Translations under genes and position numbers: made by a program
Assembly (NCBI GenBank): GCA_018398765.1
Contig: JAHBMJ010005087.1
Location: forward strand, 1-48,117
DNA length: 48,117 nt
Direction: 5' to 3'
Source of the DNA: Chromera velia
Lineage: Eukaryota; Sar; Chromeraceae
Shown: positions 33,775 through 44,940 of the stretch, in pieces
Position numbering within the stretch: position 1 is the first letter of the stretch
Layout of the letters: each line of letters begins with the position of its first letter
Notes under the pieces: model-generated
Seen by the model: only the letters and a program-made list of their open reading frames with translations
Databases searched by the model: none
Told to the model about the DNA's origin: nothing

Positions 33775-34714
33775 GAAGTTCGCAAAGCTGTCTCCGACTG
33801 TTACAGAAGAAGTCTCTTTGTATTCATACCTAGCCTGTAACTTAGGTTTGTACTAGCATTGGTAAATCCCTTTAAATTCCTAGTAAATTCCTGGTTTAAT
33901 TCCAAAAAATTCTGGAGGGATTTAACTTGTTCAGTTTTCAAGTTTTTAGGAATGATTCATTCATAAATATTTTTTTTATTATTATACTAGTTATTATATT
34001 AGTTGTGCTTATTTGCCGTCCCTGACCCCGCTCAATCCTCGACCTGCTTCGACATGCTTTTGTCTTTCTTCATCTTTTTCGTGATCGTGAACGTTTTCCC
34101 ATTCAAAAACGAAAAAAGCTTTACAAGATACTTTTTTGTAACATTCAATATCTTTCCTATAAAACTTTTAGTAAATATAACTAAATATTATAAAATATTA
34201 CAAAAAAATCATATTTTAGTCATATTTTACTTTTTTTTTGTGGGTTTATATTTTTTTATATATATTGTACACAGATAAACAAAAAATGCTACACAAGTCT
34301 ACAAATACCCACAAATTAAATGAACTGATTCCCATTCATTCAATCAATATATTTTACGAGAAAAAAAATAGTGAAAAAAAACTAGTGAATAGTCATATTT
34401 TAGTCATATTTTTTTAAAGTGAATTTTATCACTAATTTCCCTCAGATTTTGTCATACTTTGAAAAATATTTTTTTATGAAAGAATTATAACTTTTAGGAC
34501 GTTTCTGGGGCAATTTACGAAGACTGGAACTTTTAATTCATCTAGTGCACCGACTTAGAGCATGTAAAATAAAATATTGAGTAAATAATATCATTTTTAT
34601 AAACTTTTATCTTATTTTGACCATGATAATGAGGAGGAGGATGACCTCTTCACCCCCCTCAATGGCTGCCAGTGGGCCAACCTTTCTTGGAGTGGTACCT
34701 TCCGTCCCCCCCTC

Positions 34715-35042
34715 TCATCCTGAACGTCTTCCATTTCGGTATCCTCTTCCTGCACTCTCCCCCTCCTGCATGCCTGTAGCAGCGGCTCCAGCAGCGACCG
34801 CCCTAGCAGTAGCCTTTTCAGTGGCTTTTCTTACCTCTCCTTCCACGTATCCAATTTTGTTATTCAAAGAGGTCGTAAAGTGATGGAGGACCATGACTGA
34901 GACGGTGACTCTCTTCCCGGCCTTGTTGGTGACTGTGTGCTTGGATAAATCACCGAAGACGACTTCTAGGGCCTCGTTGAAGAGACTGATCATCTTATGT
35001 GTTTTCTCCACACCTGCGTCTGTAGGCTTTACCTTGGCCCAC
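34715..35042 (-). CDS. Unknown transposon-encoded exon, copy B (open)
   Basis: After the acceptor CTCTTTGCAG at 35043 the frame, entered at phase 2, reads [65 protein letters not shown] and an Ala/Thr-rich tail to a stop at 34715. A GTAAGA donor after YVEGE (near 34830) would be an alternative exon end. Copy A has the same exon with a frameshift. The opposite strand at 35480-35637 also has a conserved open stretch (DLSKSQFAHVDILVDA), seen in copy A as well. No domain recognised. Confidence 0.5.
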
Positions 35043-35141
35043 CTGCAAAGAGAAAAAAAAATGAAGGTACAAACCTGGCCAACCTTTATAGACAAACAGC
35101 TGCGTCATCAGGTAGCAAAAACAAGCAAAAAAAGGAATCGA

Positions 35142-35475
35142 ATGGCATCCATCCATCCATCCATCCATCCATCCATCTTCACTCGATCACTTCACCCATT
35201 CATCCCTCACTCACTCCATCCATCAATCCATCAATCCATCAATCTATCAATCCATCCATCCACCCATCCATCCATCCATCCCTCAGTCACTCCCTCACTC
35301 CATCCACCAATCCATCCATCCATCCATCCTCACTCGATCACTCCATCCATGAATCTATCAATCCATCCATCCATCCATCCCTCAGCCACTCTCTCACTCC
35401 ATCCATTCATCCATTCCTCTTCACTCCATCATTCTATGCATGCATCCATCGATCCCTCACTCACTTTATCCATCC
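35142..35475. repeat. CATC-type minisatellite in transposon copy B
   Basis: Imperfect CATCCATCCATC and CCTCACTCACTC units; the inverse counterpart of the minisatellite in copy A. The proline/serine/histidine open frames that cross it are artefacts of the repeat. Confidence 0.9.
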
Positions 35476-36335
35476 ATAACCTCAGCTGTGACTGACCTTT
35501 CCAAATCTCAGTTCGCACATGTTGACATCCTGGTCGATGCGGTCGCTTCTAAAGCTCCTACTAGACAGCACAAAACGAAGAGACAGCACTATAGAAAGAC
35601 GATCCTACTGCCCGTTTGCCCTGTTCTAGTGGATTGACACAAAAGCACCAACACTTTATGACACAGTTCTTTCATCTGTACGTCTCCATATATATTTTTG
35701 TCTGCATGAGTGGCCTTTGTGGTGTGGATCATGCATACCGGGGTCTTTCACTGTACACGCTGCATAGAATGCTGCGTGCAGCGGGCTCTGGCATCCGCGG
35801 GTCATACTCACGCACGCGCCCCGGTCCCGGTCGCGACGTCGTTATTGACGGGCAGGCCCAATATATACATATGTTTTTTTATATATATATTTATATGTTT
35901 GCATGTATATATAAGGAATGTGCCATTTTTAAAAAAATCATAAAATACTTCTCTCGTTGGAGATGGTCGTTAATAACAGACTCATTTGGCATCTTTTGTC
36001 TAAAAATATGCTTTAAAAAAATATTTTAAGTTCAGTCATATTCAGTCATAATTTAGTCATGAAAAATGACTTATATAAGAAAAAAATAGTGAATAGACAT
36101 TCACGAGTTGATTCACTAAAAAAATTATCGGGCTCTAAAAATTTTTTTATATTGTATATGGCCAATCTGGGTAGTTAAACGTGTTTTCTGATCAAAACTG
36201 AACCATACAAACCACTTTTGGGCTCTTTACGCTTTATAGTTCACAAAAAAAAAATTGTTCATATTTTACTCATATTTATGTCATATTTTAAAAATATTAC
36301 AATATTTACTCATATTTACTAAAAGTTTTATAGGG

Positions 36336-36759
36336 TTGTTTCGATTATTTAGTTAATTAAACGTACTTTATGATTCTCAACTTTAATCTAGACTTTAATT
36401 GCAGCTTGAATTGGCTACACAAGAGTTATACGCTTGTGGACTTGTTTTATGGCTGCGTTTGATCTGATACATAGCCTGGGCTCTAGCCTGGGCTACACGG
36501 CTACAGCAAAAAAGCCAGAGACCGTGCAGCGTCTAGTGCGGCGTGCTGGGTGGCGTGGGTGGAGGATACTGCAGACACATGAATATGATATGATGCAGCC
36601 TGGCTCTGCGGTTCTGCCTGTGTGTGTCATTACAACAGCCTAGCACATAAGCATGGTCGAATTCAGCGCCCACGAATGAAACCGCAATTCGGCACCACCT
36701 CCCTCGACACAGCTTCCGACTGTTTCAGAACACCTTTGATTTTGTGTCACATACATCGT

Positions 36760-36791
<32 letters not shown>

Positions 36792-39700
36792 GGGGGGGGG
36801 GGACATTGAAGGCAACAGATTGACCTGCCCCTTGAGAGTGGAAATCGAATTATGTCTCGATTGAAAAAACCAGATGAATGCCTACCCAGATGATTCGTCG
36901 GAAGCATGAGAGAGAGGGAGAGAAATGCATCCAGTGGGGGGTGACAGGCGCAAACGACGATGACCAATGCATGCGCGCGGCGTTGCATGATCAACATCAA
37001 TCACTTTCTCTCTTTGGTCTCCTCCTAGGTGCACGCATGGGACGTGAGTGAGACAGACGGGGGAGGGAAGGAGCGGAGGGATTTCCAGTTCAGGAGGAGG
37101 GAATTGAGCAAACAGGGAACACATGAATGAATAGTTCCCCCATCTTTCCTTTGTGCCCCCTTTGGGGCTTCCCCATTTTTCCCTCCTCTCCTCTTCTCTC
37201 CTCTCCTCCCATGTGCAGGATAAGTGCATGGTTGCAAGAAGGCAACGAAAGAACAAGAGGAACAGCAAGGAAGAAAAGAAGAAACTGAAGAGAAAGAAAA
37301 AAGAAAAGACTAAAAAACAGTAGACGAGAAAAGAAGAGAGGAACTAGAAGAGGATCAAGAAGGAGAACAAGAAGGGGGTAGAAGCAGAACTAAGTTGGTT
37401 GATATGCAAAGCCTGACAGGCAGGCATGCAGTTGGTTGGGAGGGGGGGGACGATAGAACTAAGTGATCAGTGATCAGCAGAGAAAGGGAGAGAGAAAGGG
37501 AGGAAGGGGGTGCGCACAGGATCGGAAGAAAGAAAGGAAGAACGCCATTTTCCTTCTTCCTCTCCTGTTCCACAGAAACGACGACAAGACAAAAGAATCA
37601 ACGAACTGCTTGTTGTGCAATATTTCCGACTGGAAAAAGGGAAGAGTCTCATGAGACTGTTACATCACTTGCACACGCACGACTCTTCCTCTGGAATGAA
37701 CAGTCCAGCCATGGTCGATTAATCGCATGATTGATTGTTTTCAAGAAGAACGAATGAAATAACGATGAAGAGTTGATGGAAGGAAATTGGGGAATGCATT
37801 CTTCTTTCATCATGGACCGACCGTGACACATCAGAGACTCACGCACACACTCACTCACTTGATCTGGATAGAAGGGAAGTGAAGAATAAACAAACGAAAA
37901 GAAACAGACAGAAGGATAGGAACATGGAAGGAGAAAGCACTTGACATGTCTCTGTCGGAAAAAGGTCCCCTAGGGAGCCCATCGAGAAAAAAAAAAATGA
38001 ATGAATGGACGAACGAAAGAAAGAAAGAATCAGCCGCATCTCTCTCATCCATTCGCATTCAACCAAAGAAGAGAGACCAGCCCAAAAGCATCGTCATCAA
38101 TCAATCAGTCGATGCATCCATCCATCCTTCCATCGAAAAAATAAGGAAAAGAGAGAAAAAAAGGATGTGCCAGGGAAGACGTGGCACGCCGCCCGCACAA
38201 TCCCCCCCAACGGTCATCTCCCTCCTCCCTCCTCCCCTCCCCAGGCTGGACGCCAAATAAAATAAGCAAACAAACAACAAACAAGCACGACCCGACCCCG
38301 ATCGTGACTTAAAAGAGGACAGAAAGAAGAAAAGAATGACGGAGGCGAGGGAAAAAACGGGGAGGCGGGGAAGGGAGGGAGGGGGGGAGGGAAACAAACG
38401 AATTCGAAACAGCATATGCATTGATCATCGCCAACCAACGCGCCAATGCAATGCAATCAAACTAGAAAACCAGACACCAATAATGCGCCAATGCAACAGA
38501 CACCAAGAATGCGACGGACATAAGGAGAAAAAGAAGAGAAGAAGGAGAAAAGAGTTGAGATAGAGAAGGGGAAAAAATAAAAAAAGAAGCGAAGGTTTCT
38601 CGTCCATCTCTTTTCTTTTTCTTCACGCCACGACCATCTGAGCAATCCTCTTTTGAAACATCTCACCTTCCCCTTTTGGACATGTTCTCTCTTTCTTCTT
38701 TCTTTTGTACTAGGCAACGCATTTCATTTCTTTTTTTCGTAGCTCTCTCTCTCTCTCTCTCTTTTGTTAATTCTCCTCCATGTTTCTGTATGACCCCCAC
38801 GTGCGTGCCCCTCTATCCCTCTTTACGGTCATCTTGAAAAGGCAGGCAGGCAGGTCCACAGGTAGACAAACAAAAGCAAAAGCACGCACAGCACGTTGGA
38901 TGCCGAATCGTCTCTGCAGATTTTTTCTTCCACCCTCTGTTCATTTTGTCTTTCCGTCCGTCTTTCCTTTCTCTAGGAAAGTGGAAAGCAAACGACGAAA
39001 AAGGAAACGAGGGCTGCGGAAAATATATCAAACAACGATTCTCGAGCACAGATCGATTCGATTCTCTCTCGACTCAAACAAAAAAACAAACAAACAACGA
39101 AACGCATGCAGCCTTCTCTCTCTCTCTCTTTCTGTCTTCGTGTGTTTCGGTCTTCGCTTTCACTCTCCTGACTCTGCCCGTCTGTCTCTTTTTTCTGCCC
39201 ATCTTGATGTTGGCTGAATTGATGGACTCTGCTGTCCTCCTTGACCGGCTGACGTCCGACGTGTGCGTCAGAAAGAGAAAGAAAGAAAGAGTCATGCAGG
39301 TCCTGATTGAATCAATCAAACTCTTCTATTGTCTTCGCTTTGAGTGTTTTGATTTCAATTTCGAGGACGCTGTCAGGACGTCTGCCTCCCTTCTGTAGCT
39401 ATTTTTGTTCCATCCATATCTTGTGATCCGTCAGTCTGTCTCTCTGTGATGTTCCTAAGTTGCGCTTGATTCCTTCTCTTCTCTCTCTGCCCATCTGTTC
39501 GGGACTCTCCTGTTGAGTTGCATCCATGCATTTCATTCATTCATTCAGAAGCTTCGTTTAATTCTTTTCTTGTTCACTGATCCTGCCTTCTCTTCTTTTG
39601 TCTTCCTCTTTCTTTGGTGCTTTCCGCAAAGAACCACGACACGCACACACACGAATAAATTGATCCCCCCGGTACATGTGAAGGGAATGCCAGATGAGGG

Positions 39701-39997
39701 TAGAGGATCTTCCCTCCCTCCCTCCCTCCCGTTCGTGCCGGCCACTCTCTCTGCGTCTTCGATTGTGCTCTCCCTTCCTTCCTTCCTTCGCTCTCTTTTT
39801 TCCTTCGCTTGGTTTTGCTGTTTGTCGTTGCATCTTTTGCTTTGTGTCACTTCCTCTTGTGTGTTCTTCTGTCTTCGGTTGCAGGCAGAAAGAGAGAGCA
39901 CCGACGCCCACCGGCCCCTCTATTGAATGACTTCATTCATCCATTCACTCAATGACATTCACAGAATGGGAAGCCCTGGTGGAGGGACAGAGGACAT

Positions 39998-40028
<31 letters not shown>

Positions 40029-40704
40029 CAGACAGACAGACAGAAAGAAAGAAAGAAAGAAAGAAAGAAAAGAAAGAAAGAAAGAAAGAAAGACAGAAAG
40101 AAAGACAGAAAGACAGAAAGAAAGAAAGACAGAAAGAAAGACAGAAAGACAGAAAGAAAGAAAGAAAGAAAGACAGACGGAAAGAGAGAAAGGAAGGAAG
40201 GAAGGAAGGAAGAAAGTGCACGAAGGAGAAATGGAAACATCAGGACTGCGGACAAAACCCATGCAACCGGAAAGACAGCGAAAGAAGAGGACAGCCATCG
40301 AACCCACTGACTGACGACCGTGCAGGGGAGAGATTCAAAGAATGGAAGGGAATGGAAGGGACGCAGCAGAGAAGAGGTCAACAAGTCCCTTTCTCAAAAG
40401 AGAGGAGAGACCGAAAACTTGTTCAACGCACAAAATTGAGACCACTCCTCGGTATCCTCGGTCCATCCATCCATACAGCCATTCAGATCATCTCTCTTCC
40501 GTTCTCTTCTCTCCCTCCTGCACACACACACATTTCCTGTCAAGTCAGGTCCAGTCAATTCACTCTCCCTTCCAACCCTCCTCTTCTTTCCAACTTCTTC
40601 TTTTCTCTTTCTCTTTTGTCTGTTCTCTTCCTTTTGTTGTCTTTCTTTCCTCCCTTTGCTATCGCCCAACTTCTTCTTCTTTTTCTCTCTGCCCCAACCT
40701 CAAC
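36336..40704. other. 4.4-kb repeat-rich region without a supported gene
   Basis: Composition alternates by strand: 37240-38580 is purine-rich on the plus strand, 38590-39900 pyrimidine-rich, 39960-40390 purine-rich and 40480-40700 pyrimidine-rich. In this window such asymmetry marks introns of transcribed genes, so unrecognised exons could be hidden here. I found no exon with convincing protein content. One short plus-strand frame at about 39210-39398 (ELMDSAVLLDRLTSDVCV...) is the least bad candidate but has no support. CT/GT microsatellites and a G-run occur at 36763-36802. Confidence 0.45.
39996..40220. repeat. GAAA/GACA compound microsatellite
   Basis: About 220 bp of tandem GAAA units with blocks of GACA, ending in GGAA units. 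Reading frames on both strands (Lys/Glu/Arg or Leu/Ser/Phe) are repeat products. Confidence 0.95.
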
Positions 40705-42268
40705 CTAGCCTCTCTTTCTGAAAGACCAGATGTTGTACATGACTCCCTTCAAATTATCCTGCGTGGCCTTAGGGAAGTTGTCGAGGTCTTCGCTCTTCTC
40801 CACCAACTCCCACCGAGCTCCCCCCTCTCTTTCTCTTCCATTCGAAGACGTCATCTCCCCGATCTTCTCCCTATACCCCGACAGCCCATCATGTCGGAGC
40901 ATCAGATGAATCATACCCCCCGGCCTGGTCACTCTATCGAATTCCTCCAGACACTCAGCGTCGCTCACGTAGATCAACACACCGTTGCAGCACACAGTGT
41001 CGAACGAGGCAGTCGGGTAGGGCCAGGGGTATTCGGAGATGTCCAGCTGTCTGAGGTCGTCGTACATTTTTCTCTCTCGGGAGACCGACAGCATCTCTGT
41101 CGACAGGTCGCACCCTGCTGAGAAACTGAAGTTCAGACCGAAACACTCCTTCAAAAGCTTCAGCACGTAACCAGTGCCACAGCCAACGTCCAGGAGACGC
41201 TCCACCCCCCGGCCCTGGGCCCACAGAGCCGTCGCCTTGGCGCATTCCTGAAAAAGAGGGGGGGGGGGAAGTAAGAAGAAAGGCACCAGAAAGAAGAGAG
41301 AGAAAGTCAGAACGAAGGGGAGGAATTGAAGAGAAAGGAGAAGAGACTCGTTGTCGGAGAGGAAAACAAAGGATACGGTGAAGAGGGACAGTGAAACTAA
41401 AGGAGGAAAGAAAGAAACAAAAAAAAGGGAGGAGGCCGTCTGCCTGCCTGACTGATTCACTCACCATAGGAGAAGAGAACCCAAGTTCATCCAGAGACTC
41501 CTGCTCATACGTTCTCGCCCAACCGTCATAGATACCCCTCACCAGCTGCTTGTCGGTACCAAACCAAGTCAGGGAGGAGCATTGCTCTCCTTCTTTCTCC
41601 TGCTCAGCCCTCTTTCTCCTCCCGTCTCCTCCAACGTCCGTGGCAGTGTCGACGCTCTCAGTCTCCAGTACATCCTGCACACAGGCACAGACATACACTC
41701 ATTCAGATTCCTTCGAAGCTCATGAATGTCCCTCTTTCGTGCAGGAGGTCAGAAAGACGCACACAAACTGGGGAAAAAGTCGGTGTTGGTCAGACTGCTC
41801 TCTCTCTCTGTGTTTGTGTTGATGCATATCCACGCTCCCTCCTCCAAAATGTCATTGAGAGGCCGCTCGTTCTCGGCCTCTTCCTTTGTCTTCTCTGCCA
41901 GCCGACTCCTCTGAGCGTGCCTGAGTCGCTATGAATTGGTGTGCCACTCTTGCAGTTTGGTCCTTTCACTTTTTCAGCGATTCAGGTGCGTCAGAACGAA
42001 TCCGAAGGAATGAGAAGCAGCACAGCCAAATGCGGATAGTCACCGGCCGGCTTCTCTCGTTCAGGGTCTTCCTATTCAACCCGCATCTTGCAAATATCAT
42101 TCTCTCTCAGCAACTCTTCCATTCTCTCTTCCGCTTTCTCCACGATCGAGTGACTGACTGACTGACCACTTCCTCCTCGTTCAAGCTCATCACATCCATG
42201 GAGATGGTGGAGGGGCCGAGGGGGAGGGAGGGCAGAGCCTCGCGTCCTTCGGGGGAGAGCGACGACAT
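40705..42268 (-). CDS. METTL27-like SAM-dependent methyltransferase
   Basis: Exons: 42167-42268 (34 codons from ATG), about 41834-41910 (limits uncertain), 41465-41674, 40705-41247. Exon 3 carries LVRGIYDGWARTYEQESLDELGFSSP, matching the VYD.WA..YD....LGY..P segment that precedes the fold in the WBSCR27/METTL27 family. Exon 4 has motif I LLDVGCGTGYVLKLL, an acidic residue after the second strand (AGCDLSTEML), SFDTVCCNGVLIYV as motif IV, and RVTRPGGMIHLMLRHD as motif V, ending WSFRKRG. Class I fold, probably a small-molecule or protein methyltransferase; the substrate is unknown even for the family. The phase between exons 2 and 3 does not close with the simplest sites, so an acceptor inside exon 3 (before VDTATDVGGD) or another short exon is likely. 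The exon 1 donor lies in a tandem GTCA run. Confidence 0.85.
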
Positions 42269-42875
42269 CCTACTGCCTCAAACTAAAAGAAAAGGGTCTA
42301 CAGCAAGTAGAAGAAAGTCGCAAAGAAGGGCAAAAACTTGCTTCTAAATAAAAGCAAGCAGGAAAAAAAAGCAGGGGCACAAGAGCAAAAGGAACAAAGA
42401 CAAAAGGTGAATAGGCCACTCTCGAGAAAAGTCGAGCTCGCGTTTGATTCGTCCCTTATGCAAAGCACTATAGACGACAAATGGTACAGAAATGTAGGGA
42501 AGACTTTGGTGATTCGCAACGGAAAGACAGACGTACTGTCATCGTCTGCTCATGTGTCTGCCAAACTCTGCTAGCTATTGCTAGCTTCAATTCTCGGAGA
42601 CGGCAAATTGAGTTCCATCGATCTCCCGGCCGGCTTTTGAGGCGGCGGCGCGGCCGGGTGCACTGCATGGCGGGCGCCGCCGGCCATAGGAAAGTCGTTG
42701 AACAGCTTCATATCTTCTGCTACCTTTCAAGAAGCTTCGCGCCCACCAGACAAAGGTGTCTGAACCTCCACCCACTGGTCAACACGGTTTCGCTAAGGCG
42801 TCATCCCCACTTCTGTTTGCACCACCACCTCGAACGTTCTGTGTGAAGCAACAGAGAGGTGGCCAAGAAGCAACC
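42269..42875. promoter_or_regulatory. Divergent promoter region of the METTL27-like and ankyrin genes
   Basis: This 607-bp interval separates two start codons on opposite strands. It is of mixed composition, with a GC-rich patch (GGCGGCGGCGCGG near 42641) and no repeat arrays. It must contain the 5' UTRs and start regions of both genes. No specific core element can be named. Confidence 0.35.
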
Positions 42876-43884
42876 ATGGGCTACATCGGTTCGAAGCCGT
42901 CAAAAAAGTTCCGAAGGTCAGACGTTTTTGTGTTCTTTTCTTTTCTTCGCGTCTGCCCTATACGTGGTACATGCATGTCTCCGTCTGTCAATAATTGAGA
43001 GAGGCTGTCCGATCAGTGTCACCAGCGACACCTCTCTGCGACTCTCACAAAGAGAGCAGGTCACCATAGATGCGGTGTTGTACATTCAGCGCATGCATGC
43101 ACGTTTATATACATTCACTGTGTGTGCATCCCGTACCAAATTCCTGAATGTTCCTGAGTTTCTTTCTAGAAGTCCTCTCTTCAGGCCGAGACCAGAGCAA
43201 ATAATACCTTTGTAACCGCCTAACCTGTCTCTCCATGTGTTTGCCTGTTCGTCTGTGTTCTTCTGTCCTCTGTGCAGAAAATGTTTTGAGGCGGCAGATA
43301 GTGGAGACGTGAAAGGCCTGCAGGAGATGGCAGAGAGCTGCCCTCAAATTGTAAATTCTCAAGATGGTAAGTTCCTTTTTTGCCTTTTTTTATTTGCTCG
43401 TTGCTTTCTTTCTTTCTTTCTTTCTTCAGCTTCCTTCTGTTGCTTGCTTCCTTCCTTCCCTCCCTCCCATCCTTTTTCCTTTTTTTTTTTAATGCTGTTT
43501 CTTTCTGTCTCGCTCGTTCGCTTCCTCCCTCCCTCTCCCTCCTTCTCTTTCTCTCTCTTTCTCTCTCTCTCTTTCTCTCTCCCCTCATGAGTCTCGAGCT
43601 GGTGGGCACCCAGATCTCCATGCGTCCCCTGGAAGCCCTATTGAATTCAATGGAGAGATCGACGTGGTATGGGGTCTCTGGGAAGCGTGAACGTGGAAGC
43701 TTGTTTGAACTTCGGCATGCGAGACGATCAGGTGGCAGAGATTGCAAAGATTGGGGAGTTGGTGAAGCTGCGTCGGCAAACTTTGACACTGAACTTGCGA
43801 GGGTCACTTGCCGGCCGGTCTCTCACAGCAGGGTCTGTCGAGGCTTCGGGAAATGGAAAAGAAATCCTTCAGCTTTGGCTTTGA
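42876..43884 (+). CDS. Small N-myristoylated, single-ankyrin-repeat protein (3' end uncertain)
   Basis: Exon 1 (42876-42916) encodes MGYIGSKPSKKFR, a good N-myristoylation signal (Met-Gly with Ser at position 6, then basic residues). Exon 2 (43278-43366) joins in phase 2 and encodes KCFEAADSGDVKGLQEMAESCPQIVNSQD, the helix-turn-helix of an ankyrin repeat (compare L..AA..GD...L..L....D.VN..D). It ends at phase 1 before GTAAGT. The third exon is ambiguous: 43700-43884 (CLNFGMRDDQVAEIAKIG...), or 43599-43690 (GGHPDLHASPGSP... to TGA), which follows a much better pyrimidine tract. Neither supplies the expected G.TPLH of the next repeat, so the gene may be truncated by the repeat-rich DNA downstream. 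Likely a membrane-anchored adaptor. Confidence 0.55.
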
Positions 43885-44600
43885 GTTGCTAATCTGAAAT
43901 TGAGCGCTGTCAGGCGAAAAGAAGTAAAGTGGCGGAAAAGGGAGCTAGGGAGTCTGCCTGATGCCTTGATGGACCGATGGGAGCGGCGTCATGCAGAGAT
44001 GAGATGGCCGAAAAGTTAGCTGCCAGTGGTAGCCAGTGGGGAACAACAAGGGATTTTCGATGGATGTGATTGTCCTGATTCGGAGCAGAATGGAAGAATG
44101 GAGGGTTGTATGAACTTCTGTTTAAAGTTCATTTTCTAAAACTTCTGGAAAAAAGATTATGTTTCCATATCATAATTTTCATCCCATTTTTTTATTTTTA
44201 TACACTGTCTATATAAACGAGTAGTGGCGATAAAATAACAGGCCGCCATCTCACGGGTTTCCAGTAAGTGACCGTTGAAGCTAGCCAATTATGATAAAAC
44301 GGCGACAGCACTCTCGGGCACCACTTAATCCGAGTTACTTATCATGTATTGCTTATACTAACTTCTAAACTAACTTAGACTTATCATTTTTAATGTTAAG
44401 AGCACTACTACTACTGTGACTATTTAAAAGTCTATAAAACCTTTCTAAGACTTGAACGTCGATCACCTAGAACATCACAAGTTGGTTCAACTTGAACTTA
44501 ACAATTGATATATACTTCAAAAAAAAAGTTTTTGAACGAACAATTCCCCAGGTTGGAAACAATCCAAAATTTAAATGAAATCCCTGAAGAAAAAAAAAAA
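43885..44600. other. 3' flank of the ankyrin gene, AT-rich
   Basis: Ordinary sequence to about 44100 (probable 3' UTR), then AT-rich DNA without any open frame of coding character. No repeats or RNA genes recognised. Confidence 0.4.
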
Positions 44601-44609
44601 GTTAAAAAA

Positions 44610-44940
44610 CAATACAATCAATCGCTTGTAGTCGTTCTCTCTAGGCTCTGCACTCCATAAATAAAAAAAAAAAAGAAAAAAAAGAAAGTTTCCAATCTTT
44701 TTTTTTTTTAATTTATCAACTGAAAAATATATGGTTTTCAATGCAACACCTCGTGCAACACTCTTGCAACACTTGAAGTTGGGACAGGTTACAACAGTTG
44801 TTTGCCTATATTGAATGTCATGATAATTAAATAAAAAAAATCTATTAAAAAAAAACTTTTTCTCATCTTTTATTTTTTTTTAATGTAGTGCAGAGCCTAG
44901 CGTTCTCTCTTTCAATCATTGAAAATTGAAAAGTTGTGAA
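44610..44940. mobile_element. Second copy of the CTAGGC-ended MITE family
   Basis: TCTCTCTAGGCTCTGCACT near 44637 and its inverse AGTGCAGAGCCTAGCG near 44888 flank poly-A/poly-T tracts and a core with GCAACACCTCGTGCAACA and ACAACAGTTGTTTG. The core closely resembles that of the element at 27201-27450, which suggests one family of short elements in both islands. No coding capacity. Confidence 0.55.

Larger units (their letters stand above)
34156..36335 (-). mobile_element. TIR transposon copy B, inverse orientation to copy A
   Basis: Ends CCTATAAAACTTTTAGTAAATAT at 34156 and its inverse at 36335. Length about 2.2 kb. It matches copy A in opposite orientation along most of its length, including the subterminal blocks, the minisatellite and the exon reading [10 protein letters not shown]. 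It lacks the nested TIR element and the segment carrying the 31713-31844 exon. The pair can fold into a long hairpin, so transcripts through both could form double-stranded RNA. Confidence 0.8.

Noticed and set aside
38780..39398. Plus-strand frames such as AELMDSAVLLDRLTSDVCVRKRKK
   Set aside because: No recognisable domain, no convincing splice partners, and the region is low-complexity; kept only as a weak note in the gene-free region.
39958..40384. Leu/Ser/Phe-rich membrane-like proteins on the minus strand
   Set aside because: They are frames through the GAAA/GACA microsatellite.
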